From positions 7,674,803 to 7,738,802 of the forward strand of contig NZ_CP109132.1 in the NCBI RefSeq assembly GCF_035918015.1: a DNA stretch of 64,000 nt. Reading direction: 5' to 3'. Under the pieces are notes generated by a model that saw nothing but the letters and a program-made list of their open reading frames with translations, did not search any database and had not been told where the DNA came from. How positions within the stretch are numbered: position 1 is the first letter of the stretch; each line of letters begins with the position of its first letter. Below are positions 12,018-21,325 of this stretch, one piece after another. This stretch comes from Streptomyces sp. NBC_01754 (GTDB taxonomy: Bacteria > Actinomycetota > Actinomycetes > Streptomycetales > Streptomycetaceae). Position numbers and translations under genes: made by a program.

Positions 12018-13076
12018 ATGACTACGACCACGATCGCGGGCGCCGTCAAACTGCACGACTCGGTGGTGGACGCCACCGAACTGCCCCGCATCATCCAGGT
12101 GACCGACAATCTCTACGCCGCCGCGTTCAGCCTGATGAAGCTGTTGCCCGCGCGCTACATCATCGACCGCGCCGAGGCCGCCGGCGTGCTGCGGCCCGGC
12201 ACCCGCGTCATCGAGACCTCCTCCGGCACCTTCGCCCTCGGCCTGGCGATGGTCTGCCGGCTGCGCGGCTACGACCTGACCATCGTCGGCGACTCCGCCA
12301 TCGACCGCGACCTGCGCAACCGCCTGGAAATGCTCGGCGCCGACGTCGAGATCGTCGAGTACGCCGGCCAGACCGGCGGCATCCAGGGCGCCCGCCTCGC
12401 CCGAGTCGCGGAGCTCCAGCGGCTCCACCCCGACAGCTTCGTCCCCGGGCAGTACGACAACCCGGACAACCCCGGCGCCTACTCCGTGGCCGCCGACCTC
12501 ATCGGCGAGACCGTGGGCTCCGTGGACTGCCTCGTCGGCCCGGTCGGCTCCGGCGGCTCCACCGGCGGCCTCGCCGCCGCCCTGCGCCCCGCCGACCCGG
12601 CCCTGCACCTCATCGGCGTCGACACCCACGGATCGATCATCTTCGGCACCCCCGACGGCCCGCGCACCCTGCGCGGCCTCGGCAGCAGCATCCACCCGGG
12701 CAACGTCAGACACAGCGCCTACGACGAGGTGCACTGGGTCACCGCCCCCGAAGCCTTCCACGCCACCCACGAACTCTTCCGCAACCACGGCCTGTTCATG
12801 GGACCCACCAGCGGCGCCTCCTTCCAGGTCGCCTCCTGGTGGGCCGCGCGCAACCCCGACAGCAAGGTCGTCATGGTGCTCCCCGACGAGGGCTACCGCT
12901 ACCAGTCCACCGTCTACCACGCCGAATGGCTCCGCGAGCAGGGCATCGAACCCGCCCCCACCCCCGGCGGCCCCGTCACCGTCGACCACCCGCTGGACGC
13001 CCCGGACTCCTGGACCCGCCTGGTATGGGCCCGCCGCGGATTCAACGACGTGATGACGCCGGAGGCCCAGGCATGA
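12018..13076 (+). CDS. Cysteine-synthase-like PLP enzyme (fold type II)
   Basis: The 352-residue protein has the fold type II layout: ETSSGTFALGLA (substrate loop) near 55-66 and GPVGSGGSTGG (phosphate-binding glycine loop) near 174-184. The usual PLP-lysine motif NPTGSVKDR is replaced by SLMKLLPARY, where the lysine of LMK near residue 38 is the likely Schiff-base residue. It follows the kinase by one base and overlaps the ATP-grasp gene (ATGA). By analogy with SbnA-type and DabA-type enzymes it probably replaces the beta-phosphate of phosphothreonine or phosphoserine with an amine donor. Aspartate would be a logical donor given the fumarate-releasing-type lyase encoded two genes later; this is inference. 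Confidence 0.78.
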   Translation: MTTTTIAGAVKLHDSVVDATELPRIIQVTDNLYAAAFSLMKLLPARYIIDRAEAAGVLRPGTRVIETSSGTFALGLAMVCRLRGYDLTIVGDSAIDRDLRNRLEMLGADVEIVEYAGQTGGIQGARLARVAELQRLHPDSFVPGQYDNPDNPGAYSVAADLIGETVGSVDCLVGPVGSGGSTGGLAAALRPADPALHLIGVDTHGSIIFGTPDGPRTLRGLGSSIHPGNVRHSAYDEVHWVTAPEAFHATHELFRNHGLFMGPTSGASFQVASWWAARNPDSKVVMVLPDEGYRYQSTVYHAEWLREQGIEPAPTPGGPVTVDHPLDAPDSWTRLVWARRGFNDVMTPEAQA

Positions 13077-14341
13077 ACACCCCCCAACTACTGCTCGTCG
13101 AGTCCAACACCACCGGCACGGGACGCCAGTTCGCCCAGCGGGCCCGCGCCTTCGGCGCCGAACCCGTGCTGCTCACCGCCCACCCCGGCCGCTACCCCTA
13201 CGCCGCCGAGGACGACCTGCACACCATCGTCGTCGACACCGCCGACGCCGACGCCCTGTGGGCCGCCGTGACCGCCCTCGCGGACCGCGCCCCGATCGCC
13301 GGCGTGCTCTCCAGCTCCGAGTACTACGTGGCCACGGCCGCCGGCCTCGCCCGGCGGCTCGGCCTCCACGGCCCCTGCGCCGACGCCGTCCGCGCCTGCC
13401 GCGACAAGTCCCTCCAGCGGCGCGCCCTGGCCGCCGCCGGAATACCCGTGCCCCTCTTCTCGGTGGCCGGTACCATCCCGGAGGCGCTCGCCGCCGCCCA
13501 GCCCATCGGCGGCCCGGTCGTCGTCAAGCCCGTCCAGGGCTCGGGAAGCCTGGGCGTACGCCTCTGCCACAACCCCGACGAGGTGGCCGAGCACGCGCGC
13601 GTCCTGCTCGCCGCCACCGTCAACGAACGCGGCCTCGACACCCCCCGAGCCGTCCTTGTCGAGCAGTACCTGACCGGCCGCGAGTTCTCCGTGGAGGTCT
13701 TCGGACAGGACGCCGTCGTCACCGTCGCCAAGCACATCGGCGCGCCTCCCGTCTTCGTCGAGACAGGACACGACGTCCCCGCCCTCCTGCCCACCGCCCA
13801 GGCCGCCGCGCTCGTCGACAGCGCCGTCCACGCCGTCAAGGCTCTCGGCCTCGGCTGGGGCGCCGCCCACGTCGAACTCCGGCTCGACGGCGACGTGGCC
13901 CGCGTCATCGAGGTCAACCCCCGCCTGGCCGGCGGTATGATCCCCGAACTCGTGCGCCGCGCCCGCGGCATCGACCTGGTCGGCGCCCAGGTACGGGCCG
14001 CACTCGGCGAGTACACCGACCTCACCCGACCCGGAACGGACGCCGCCGGAGCGGCCTCCATCCGCTTCCTCACCACCCGCGCCGCAAGCATCCTCACGGA
14101 CCCCGCCGCCGCCCAGTCCGCCGCCCGGGCAGTGCCCGGCGTCGTCGACACCGCCCTGTACCGCCCGGCCGGCACCCGCGTCGAACCCGCCGAGGACTTC
14201 CGCGGCCGACTGGGCCACGTCATCACCACCGGCGCGACCCCCGGCCGCACCGCCGAAGCCGCAGACACTGCCCTCGCCGCACTCGCCGGCGCACTGGAAA
14301 CCCCTGGCAGCCCCGTCGTCAAGGAGGTGCTGCCGGTATGA
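13073..14341 (+). CDS. ATP-grasp carboxylate-amine ligase
   Basis: The 422-residue protein has ATP-grasp features: a VVVKPVQGSGSLGVRL phosphate loop near residue 143, EQYLTGREFSVEVF near 199, and the metal-binding VIEVNPRLAGGMIPELV near 278. It belongs with carbamoyl-phosphate-synthase-like amino acid ligases that activate a carboxylate as acyl phosphate and join it to an amine. Both gene ends overlap their neighbours by ATGA, so it is cotranslated with the PLP enzyme and the lyase. It could attach aspartate or another acid in diamino acid formation, or add a residue to the released peptide. The substrate is unknown. Confidence 0.85.
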   Translation: MNTPQLLLVESNTTGTGRQFAQRARAFGAEPVLLTAHPGRYPYAAEDDLHTIVVDTADADALWAAVTALADRAPIAGVLSSSEYYVATAAGLARRLGLHGPCADAVRACRDKSLQRRALAAAGIPVPLFSVAGTIPEALAAAQPIGGPVVVKPVQGSGSLGVRLCHNPDEVAEHARVLLAATVNERGLDTPRAVLVEQYLTGREFSVEVFGQDAVVTVAKHIGAPPVFVETGHDVPALLPTAQAAALVDSAVHAVKALGLGWGAAHVELRLDGDVARVIEVNPRLAGGMIPELVRRARGIDLVGAQVRAALGEYTDLTRPGTDAAGAASIRFLTTRAASILTDPAAAQSAARAVPGVVDTALYRPAGTRVEPAEDFRGRLGHVITTGATPGRTAEAADTALAALAGALETPGSPVVKEVLPV

Positions 14342-15870
14342 CCGGCATCAGCGACGCGCCGGACCCGGCCGCCACAGACGGCCGGGAAGCCGGCGTCGAC
14401 ACCGGACGGCTGCGCACCGGGCTCGACCCGCGCGCCCACCGCATCGTCTACGACCAGTACCGGCCTGACGGAGACGACCCCGTCGGCGGCGAACTACGGC
14501 TGATCAGCGAGGTCGACCGCGCCCACCTGGTGATGCTCACCGAACGCGGCATCGTCGACACCGCCCGCTCCGGTGCCCTCCTCGACACCGTCGACGCCCT
14601 GCGCGCCGACGACTTCGCTCCCGTCCGCGACCGCCCCATGCCCCGCGGCCTGTACCTGGCGTACGAGGGCTGGCTCGTCGACCGGCTCGGCCAGCGCACC
14701 GGCGGCGTCCTGCACACCGGACGCTCCCGCAACGACCTCAACGCCACCACCGTACGTCTCAAGGTGCGCGGCCCCTACGCCGAACTCCTCGACGAGGTCT
14801 CCGCACTGACCCGCGTCCTGCTGGAGAAGGGCGAGGCGCACCAAGACGTCACTATGCCCGCGTACACCCACGGCCAGCCCGCCGTCCCCATCAGCTACGG
14901 CCATTACCTCACCGGCACCGCCGGCGCGGTGCTGCGCTCCCTGGAAGGACTCCTCGACGCCGGCCGGGAGATCGACGTCAACCCGCTCGGCGCCGGTGCG
15001 GTCGGCGGCACCTCCGTGCCCGTCGACCCCGCCCGCACCGCCGAACTCCTCGGCTTCACCGCCACCGCACCCAACTCCGTCGACGCCGTCGCCTCCCGTG
15101 ACTTCGTCCTGCGGATACTCTCGTCCGCAGCCGTCCTCGGCGTGCTCCTCGCCCGGGTCGCCCGCGACCTCACCTGGTGGACCACGGAGGAGTTCGGGCT
15201 GCTCAGGATGGCCGACGACCTGGTCGGGTCCAGCTCGATGATGCCGCAGAAGCGCAACCCCTTCCTCCTCGAACACATCCAGGGCCGCTCGACGTCCGCC
15301 CTCGCCGGATTCACCGGCGCCGCCGCGTCCATGTCCACCGCCGGCTACACCAACGCCATCGCCGTCGGCACCGAGGCCGTACGCCACCTCTGGCCCGCCC
15401 TGGCCGACACCACCCAGGCCGTCACCCTCCTCCGGCTCGTCGTCGCCGGAGCACAACCCAACCAGGAACGCATGCGCGAACGCGCACGGGAGGGCCTCAC
15501 CTCGGCGACCTACCTCGCTGAACGCCTCGTCGTCGACGGCACCCCCTTCCGCACCGCCCACCACGTGGTCGGCGAGACCGTCCTGACCGCCCTCGACAGC
15601 GGAACGCCCCTGTCCGACGCCGCCCGCGCCCACCCGGCCGTCGCCCCCACCGCCGCCGACTACCCGGCCGACTGGCTCGCCCCCGAGACCGTCGCCGGCG
15701 CCTGCGCCCACGGAGGCGGGCCCGGCAGCCCGGCACAGAAGGCCGCCCTGACCCGCGCGCACACCGAACTGGGCCGCCTCACCGCCCAGTCGGGCGCCCG
15801 GCGGGCCCGCTGGGCCGACGCCGCCGACCGGCTCGACAACGCCGTCGCCAAGGTGGTGGCCGACCGATGA
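14338..15870 (+). CDS. Argininosuccinate lyase-like enzyme
   Basis: The 510-residue protein belongs to the fumarase/aspartase superfamily. Visible motifs are HTGRSRNDLNAT near residue 126 and the signature GSSSMMPQKRNP near 301. Length is slightly above the ~460-490 usual for ArgH. Its place in a secondary-metabolite operon, beside a kinase and a cysteine-synthase homologue, argues against arginine biosynthesis. The family cleaves N-succinyl adducts to release fumarate and an amine. The attractive model is cleavage of an aspartate adduct to give 2,3-diaminobutyrate or 2,3-diaminopropionate, as proposed for dab genes of friulimicin-type clusters (recalled, not checked). Confidence 0.85.
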   Translation: MTGISDAPDPAATDGREAGVDTGRLRTGLDPRAHRIVYDQYRPDGDDPVGGELRLISEVDRAHLVMLTERGIVDTARSGALLDTVDALRADDFAPVRDRPMPRGLYLAYEGWLVDRLGQRTGGVLHTGRSRNDLNATTVRLKVRGPYAELLDEVSALTRVLLEKGEAHQDVTMPAYTHGQPAVPISYGHYLTGTAGAVLRSLEGLLDAGREIDVNPLGAGAVGGTSVPVDPARTAELLGFTATAPNSVDAVASRDFVLRILSSAAVLGVLLARVARDLTWWTTEEFGLLRMADDLVGSSSMMPQKRNPFLLEHIQGRSTSALAGFTGAAASMSTAGYTNAIAVGTEAVRHLWPALADTTQAVTLLRLVVAGAQPNQERMRERAREGLTSATYLAERLVVDGTPFRTAHHVVGETVLTALDSGTPLSDAARAHPAVAPTAADYPADWLAPETVAGACAHGGGPGSPAQKAALTRAHTELGRLTAQSGARRARWADAADRLDNAVAKVVADR

Positions 15871-17150
15871 GCTCAAAACCCCGGTCCGGACTGCTGCGGC
15901 AGCACGACTTCCGGCTGCTGTGGGCGGGGGAGACCACCAGCCGCTTCGGCAGCAACATCACCGGCGTCGCCATGCCACTGGTGGCCGTGGTCACCCTGGA
16001 CGCAAGCACCTTCTGGGTCAGCGCCCTGGCCGCCGCCGCATGGCTGCCCTGGCTCCTGATCGGCCTGCTGGCCGGAGCCTGGGTCGACCGGCTGCCCCGG
16101 CGCCCCCTCATGGTGGCCTGCAACCTCGTCTCGCTCGTCTTCCTGCTCAGCGTGCCCGCCGCAGCCTGGCTCGGCGTACTGACCATGGGCCAGCTGCTCG
16201 TCGTCTCGCTGCTCACCGGCCTCGCAAACGTCTTCTTCTCCATCGCCTACCGCGTCTACCTGCCGTTCGTCGTCAGCCGCGAGCACCTCACCGAGGCCAA
16301 CGCCAAGCTCCAGGGCAGCGAATCCGCGGCACAGCTGGCCGGACTCGGCGGCGGCGGAGCCCTGGCCGGAGCGTTCGGCGCGGTCACCGGGCTGCTCGCC
16401 GACGCCGCGACCTTCCTCACCTCCACACTCTGCCTCCTCGGCATCCGCGCCACCGAACCACCGCCGAAGAAGCCCGAACAACCCACCGCCCTGCGCAAGG
16501 ACGTCGCAGAGGGCCTGCGGCACACCGTGCGCGACCCCTACCTGCGCGTCCTCACCACCTACGGCACCGTCACCAACCTGCTGCTCACCGGATACCAGGC
16601 CATCCTGACCGTGTTCCTCGTCCGCGAACTCCACGTCGGCGAGGCCGCCCTGGGCTGGCTCCTCGCAGGCAGCAGCATCGGCGGACTGCTCGGCGCCGTC
16701 GTGGCCACCGCGATAGCCCGACGCTTCGGCACCGCCCGAGGCATGCTCCTGTGCAAGTTCGCCACCGCCCCCTTCGGCCTGCTCATCCCGCTCGCCGAAC
16801 CGGGCTGGCGGGTCGTCCTGCTCCCCCTGGGCGGTGCCGTCCTCGCCCTCGGCGTGGTCTCCGCCAACGTCATCCAGGGTGCCTTCCGCCAGACGTACTG
16901 CCCCCCGGAGCTCCTCGGCCGGATCACCGCGAGCGTGTCCGTCGCCAACTTCGGCGCCATCCCCATCGGTTCGCTCCTCGGCGGCGTACTCGGCAGCCTG
17001 TTCGGGCTACGGCCCACCCTCTGGCTGCTCACCGCCGGCCTCGCCGTCAGTTCCGTCCTGCTCCTGGCCGGCCCGCTGCGCGGCCGCCGTGACCTGCCCA
17101 CCGAACCCCCGCAGCCGGCACCCGACTACGCAACCCCCGAACAACGCTGA
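15867..17150 (+). CDS. MFS exporter, EntS-like
   Basis: The 427-residue protein starts with a short cytoplasmic N-terminus (LLRQHDFRLLWAGETTSRFG) followed by about 12 hydrophobic segments, typical of the EntS/MFS_3 group of siderophore and peptide exporters. The DRLPRRPL loop between helices 2 and 3 is the MFS motif A region. Its ATG overlaps the lyase stop (ATGA), so it is cotranslated with the precursor genes. It probably exports the NRPS product and may give self-resistance. Confidence 0.88.
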   Translation: MSSKPRSGLLRQHDFRLLWAGETTSRFGSNITGVAMPLVAVVTLDASTFWVSALAAAAWLPWLLIGLLAGAWVDRLPRRPLMVACNLVSLVFLLSVPAAAWLGVLTMGQLLVVSLLTGLANVFFSIAYRVYLPFVVSREHLTEANAKLQGSESAAQLAGLGGGGALAGAFGAVTGLLADAATFLTSTLCLLGIRATEPPPKKPEQPTALRKDVAEGLRHTVRDPYLRVLTTYGTVTNLLLTGYQAILTVFLVRELHVGEAALGWLLAGSSIGGLLGAVVATAIARRFGTARGMLLCKFATAPFGLLIPLAEPGWRVVLLPLGGAVLALGVVSANVIQGAFRQTYCPPELLGRITASVSVANFGAIPIGSLLGGVLGSLFGLRPTLWLLTAGLAVSSVLLLAGPLRGRRDLPTEPPQPAPDYATPEQR

Positions 17151-17205
17151 TCCGTCCCGACGGCCATCCGCGTCTGCGTATCCGTCACCGAACAGGAGGG
17201 GTCCC

Positions 17206-17988
17206 ATGAGTGATCCCAGAAGCGGGTTCAGGAGTTCCGCGAACGGCCTTCTGCTGCCCGCACCCGCGCCACCACCGCGCGGCCTGCCCAGGCCCGGGTC
17301 CCTCGACCTGTGGCTGCTCAGGGTCTCCGACGCCCGGGGCACCGGCCTCGACACGGCCGTGCTGGACGCCGACGAATGCCAGCGGGCCGCCGGGCTGGCA
17401 TACGCGGAGGACAGGATCCGCTTCACCGCCGCCCATCTGACGCTCCGCCGCCTGCTGGGCACCTACCTCGACATGCTTCCGCAGGACATCCGCTACGGCC
17501 GCGAGGCCTGCCCGTGCTGCGGCGGCCCGCACGGACGGCCCACCGTCCTCGGGGCCACCCGCGGCCTGCACTTCTCGCTCTCCCACCGCGGCGACCTGGT
17601 CCTTGTGGGAACCGCCGCCGCCCCCATCGGCGTAGACGTCGACCTGGTCCCCGACCCGGGCGGCGCCGCGGAACTCGCAACAATGCTCCACCCGGCCGAA
17701 CAGCGCGAGATCGAGGCACTGCCTTCACCCCGCCGGCCGCGGGCGCTGGCCCGGCTGTGGACCCGGAAGGAGGCCTATCTCAAGGGTCTGGGCACCGGCC
17801 TCGGCCGGGATCCGGCCGCCGACTACGTCGGCTCCGGCAGCCCCGAAGGCCCCCTGCCTCCCGTTGGCTGGACTCTGCTCGACATCGCCGTCGACCGGGG
17901 CTACGCGGCGGCCGTGGCCTTCCACGGCGAGCTGACGACGCCGTCGCCCCGGGTGAACCGCCTGTCGGGGTGTCAGCTACCTCTCTAG
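17206..17988 (+). CDS. 4'-phosphopantetheinyl transferase, Sfp type
   Basis: The 260-residue protein carries the two Sfp-type signatures: IGVDVDLV near residue 143 (metal-binding acidic residues) and WTRKEAYLKG near 184. It has a CPCCGGPHGRP segment before FSLSHRGD, usual for this group. It would transfer phosphopantetheine from CoA to the carrier-protein serines of the NRPS. AGGAGGGG lies just before ATG 17206. It is 55 bases after the exporter and is the last gene of the run; its stop abuts the stop of the convergent MarR gene. Confidence 0.92.
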   Translation: MSDPRSGFRSSANGLLLPAPAPPPRGLPRPGSLDLWLLRVSDARGTGLDTAVLDADECQRAAGLAYAEDRIRFTAAHLTLRRLLGTYLDMLPQDIRYGREACPCCGGPHGRPTVLGATRGLHFSLSHRGDLVLVGTAAAPIGVDVDLVPDPGGAAELATMLHPAEQREIEALPSPRRPRALARLWTRKEAYLKGLGTGLGRDPAADYVGSGSPEGPLPPVGWTLLDIAVDRGYAAAVAFHGELTTPSPRVNRLSGCQLPL

Positions 17989-18477
17989 CTAGGCCGCGTC
18001 GCTGGCCTTCTGGAGCTCTCCGATGGAGTCCACGTACTTGATCAGCAGCCGGGCGAACTCCAGCCGCTCCTCCTCAGGCCAGTCCTGGGTGATCCGCTCG
18101 AACGCGGACCGCTGGTGGCTGCGGAAGCGGGCGAGCATCTCATGGCCGTCCTCGGTCAGCTGGAGGATGGTGCGGCGCCCGTCGCGCTGGGACGCGGCCC
18201 GGATCAGATAGCCGGCGGAGATGCAGTCGGAGACCATGCGGCTCGCGACGGAGGGGTCGACGGCGAGCCGTTCGCCGACCACGCCCACGGTGATCTCCTG
18301 ACCGTCGTGCTCGGGGCCGTCCTGAACGATGTTGAGCACCAGCGTTCGGGTCATGTCCTTGCGGGACACCCGCTTCTCGACGCTCAGCGCCGCGGTGCGC
18401 CGCAGTCGCGAGAAGGCGGGGCCGACGGCGTCGAGCAGCTCCGCTGCCCCCGGCGGGCTCTGGGTCGAAGTCTCCAT
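17989..18477 (-). CDS. MarR-family transcriptional regulator
   Basis: The 162-residue protein has the MarR layout: an N-terminal dimerisation helix, then a winged helix spanning roughly residues 65-125 (VGERLAVDPSVASRMVSDCISAGYLIRAASQRDGRR). The DxR wing motif is present as RDGRR. It is transcribed away from a FAD monooxygenase gene, and the 123-bp AT-rich gap between them has two dyads with ATGC half-sites. It probably represses that monooxygenase and itself and is released by a phenolic or aromatic ligand, the common MarR mode. It ends tail-to-tail with the PPTase gene, with no bases between stops. Confidence 0.9.
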   Translation of the reverse strand: METSTQSPPGAAELLDAVGPAFSRLRRTAALSVEKRVSRKDMTRTLVLNIVQDGPEHDGQEITVGVVGERLAVDPSVASRMVSDCISAGYLIRAASQRDGRRTILQLTEDGHEMLARFRSHQRSAFERITQDWPEEERLEFARLLIKYVDSIGELQKASDAA

Positions 18478-18510
18478 GACCGCATTCTAAGCGAGTTGAT
18501 TACAGCAGGC

Positions 18511-18552
18511 GAGCATCTGCATGCTCACAATCCATTGCATGCTTTAAAGCAT
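18511..18552. promoter_or_regulatory. Candidate MarR operator and divergent promoter
   Basis: Two dyads lie between the divergent MarR and monooxygenase genes. GAGCAT-N4-ATGCTC is at 18511-18526, and the perfect 14-bp palindrome ATGCTTTAAAGCAT is at 18539-18552. Both share a GCAT/ATGC half-site, and the whole 18478-18600 interval is unusually AT-rich for this genome. The arrangement fits autoregulation plus control of the oxygenase. Confidence 0.65.
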
Positions 18553-18600
18553 ATACCTGTAAAGAAACATATATTCTTCAGTCGAAGGGGAGGGGTCGCC

Positions 18601-20171
18601 ATGTCGACCGAGAACACCGGGCGCGCGCAGAGCGCCGAGCAGGCGGAATGGACGGATTATGCGGATCCGGAGGGCTACGACTTCGATGTACTCGTGGTCG
18701 GCGGCGGTCCCGTCGGCATGCTGCTTGCCGCTGAACTGCGGATAGCCCGGGTCCGTGCGGTGGTGCTCGAGCGGCTTCCCGAGCGCACCCCGCACTCCAA
18801 GGCCTTCGGGCTGCACGCGCGCTCCCTGGAGTCGCTGGACCGGCGCGGGCTGGTCGAGCGCTTCCGCGACGGCGCCCGGTCGTGGAACAACGGCCACTTC
18901 GCGGGGCTCGACGAGTGGGTCGACTTCTCCACGCTGGACAGTACGCACGCGTACGCCCTGCTCTCCGAGCAGACCAGGACCGAGCGGCTGCTCGAGGAGC
19001 GCGCCGTCGAGGTCACCGCCGAGATCCGGCGCGGCCACGAGGTCACCGCGGTACGTCAGGACGCCGACGGCGCCGAGGCCGACGTCACCGGCCCCGACGG
19101 CGCGTACACCCTGCGCGCACGCTACATCGTGGGCTGCGACGGCGGTCGCAGCCTGGTCCGGGGGGCGGCCGGCATCGGTTTTCCCGGCACCGGCGGCCGG
19201 GTGACCGCCCGCCTGAGCGACGTGATCCTCGCCGACCGGGAGAACGCCCCGATGGGCATGGAGCGCACTGAGCGTGGCCTGCTGTTCTGCGTACCGCTCG
19301 ACGACACGTACCACCGTGTCTCCACCTTCGACTTCGGGGCCGACCGGGAGAGCCGGGCGCGGAGCTCACCCTGGACGAGCTCACCGCCAGCCTGCACGAG
19401 ATCTGGGGCAGCGATCTCGGCGCCCACTCGCCGCGCTGGCTCTCCGTCTTCACCGACTCCGCATGCCAGGCCGACCGCTACCGCGAGGGCCGGCTCCTGA
19501 TCGCGGGCGACGCCGTCCATACCCACTTCCCCGTCGGCGGCCAGGGTGTCAACCTCGGCCTCCAGGACGTCTTCAACCTGGGCTGGAAGCTCGCCGCCAC
19601 CGTGCACGGCTGGGCACCCGACGGCCTGCTCGACAGCTACGACGAGGAGCGCCAGGCGCCCGCCCGCAAGGTCCTGGCCAATACCCGCGCCCAGATCGCG
19701 CTGATGAACCCGGATCCGTATGTCACCCCGCTGCGCGAGCTGTTCACCGACCTCATGCGCAAGGACCAGGTGAACCTCCACCTCGCCGAGATGCTCAGCG
19801 GCGTCACCGTCCGCTACGCGCTCGAGGGCCCCGAGCACCGCCTGCTCGGCGACTTCGCCCGCGATCTGGAACTCCGCACGGACGACGGCAAGTCCACCCT
19901 CCCCCAGTACCTCAAGCGGGGCACCGGCCTGCTGCTCGACCTGTCCGGCCAGCCTGAAATCTCCAAGGCGTACGACGAGTGGAGCGCGGGCGTCTCCTGG
20001 GCCGGGCGCCTCCGCCGTGTTCGTGCCGAATGCGACCAGGAGCCGGAGCTGGCAGGCCTGCTGGTCCGCCCCGACGGCTATGTCGCCTGGGCGGTGGACC
20101 GGGATGTGCCCGGGGATCAGCTGAGCGAGGGGCTCGGCACCGCCCTCGCCACCTGGTTCGGCACCGTCTGA
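18601..20171 (+). pseudogene. FAD-dependent aromatic monooxygenase, frameshifted
   Basis: The N-terminal half reads in one frame from ATG 18601 (GGGGAGGGG just upstream) with the FAD dinucleotide motif VVGGGPVGMLLAAEL and CDGGRSLVRGAAG. Near 19345-19360 the coding frame moves back by one base. The rest, AELTLDELTASL, the GD motif AGDAVHTHFPVGGQGVN and the C-terminal domain, continues to 20171. One missing C in the GCCGGG run around 19348 would restore a ~524-residue PheA/TetX-type hydroxylase. The two halves together give a normal family length, so this is either a recent inactivation or a sequencing error. It lies next to its probable MarR regulator. Confidence 0.85.
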
Positions 20172-20241
20172 CGCCGCTAACTCACCCGCTCGCCGAGTCC
20201 CTGCCGCACCGCCACCGAACGCACCGCAACAAGGAGAGTCC

Positions 20242-21243
20242 GTGAGCGCACCACCCTGGTCCAGGGAGCTGATGCGAAAGAGCGATCTGATCACCCCTAT
20301 GGCCATCAGAGCCGCGGCCACGCTCCGGCTGTCGGACTACATGGCGGCCGGAGCGGTCACCGCGGCGGCGCTGGCCCGTGCGGCGTCCGTGGACCCCGGT
20401 GCCCTGCGCCGCCTCCTCGGCCACCTGGTGAACGCGGGCGTCTACCGCACAACATCCGACGGCGGCTACGAACTGACCGAACTCGGCACCCTGCTGCGCG
20501 GCGATGTCCCCGGCTCGGGCCGTGACTGGCTCGCTCTGGACGGACCGATCAGCAGGGGCGATCTCGCCTTCTTCCGGCTGCTCGACGCCGTGCGCACCGG
20601 GAAGTCCGTCTACTCCTTGGTGTACGGCAGCGAGTTCTGGGAGGACCTCGAGGCCGACCCCGCGCTCGCGCAGTCCTTCGCCCGGCGCATGGCGGCGAGC
20701 ATGGAGTGGGTCGTCCCCGCGCTTGTCTCCGAGGGCGACTGGGAGGGCGTACGGCACGTCGTGGACGTGGGCGGAGGCAGCGGCACCCTGCTGGCGGCCG
20801 TGGTCGGCAGCAGGCCGGGGATGCGGGGCACGCTCGTCGACCTGGAGCGGCCGGCGGCCGCGGCCGAACGGGACTTCGCCGCGGCCGGACTCGGTGAGCG
20901 CTGCACAGCGGTGGTCGGCAGCTTCTTCGACCCGCTGCCCGCTGGCGCCGATGTCTACCTGCTGGCCAATGTGCTGCTCAACTGGCCCGACGAGCGAGCC
21001 GTCGCCATCCTGCGGCGCTGCGCCGAGGCCGTCGCCCCGGGCGGCCGGGTCATGGTCCTGGAAGGGCTGCTCGATGTGCAGACCGACCAGACCGATCTGG
21101 ACCTGCGGATGCTCGTCTATCTGGACGGGCGGATGCGGACCGCCGAGGAACTGCGCGGCCTCGGTGCGGAGTCCGGACTGGCGCTGCGCCGGGTGGCCGA
21201 ACTGGGCCCGGTCCGCTCGCTGGCCGAGTTCACCCCTGCCTGA
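20242..21243 (+). CDS. SAM-dependent O-methyltransferase (polyketide tailoring type)
   Basis: The 333-residue protein has an N-terminal winged-helix dimerisation region (residues ~20-90) and a Rossmann methyltransferase domain with VVDVGGGSGTLLAAV near 173-187 and a following acidic DLER. This matches the Methyltransf_2 group that includes TcmO- and DnrK-like enzymes acting on aromatic polyketides. It starts at GTG 20242 after AAGGAGAG, 70 bases after the monooxygenase, likely in the same transcript. Confidence 0.88.
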   Translation: MSAPPWSRELMRKSDLITPMAIRAAATLRLSDYMAAGAVTAAALARAASVDPGALRRLLGHLVNAGVYRTTSDGGYELTELGTLLRGDVPGSGRDWLALDGPISRGDLAFFRLLDAVRTGKSVYSLVYGSEFWEDLEADPALAQSFARRMAASMEWVVPALVSEGDWEGVRHVVDVGGGSGTLLAAVVGSRPGMRGTLVDLERPAAAAERDFAAAGLGERCTAVVGSFFDPLPAGADVYLLANVLLNWPDERAVAILRRCAEAVAPGGRVMVLEGLLDVQTDQTDLDLRMLVYLDGRMRTAEELRGLGAESGLALRRVAELGPVRSLAEFTPA

Positions 21244-21325
21244 GCCGCGCCGTCCTCCCGCACCTGCGCGCGTGACACCACACGTACGACAACCCCCCAT
21301 TCGCACGAGCAAGAGGAGTACGACC

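Noticed and set aside
14338..15870. Housekeeping arginine biosynthesis argH
   Set aside because: It is embedded and translationally coupled in a secondary-metabolite operon with no other arg gene, so a pathway-specific lyase is more likely.
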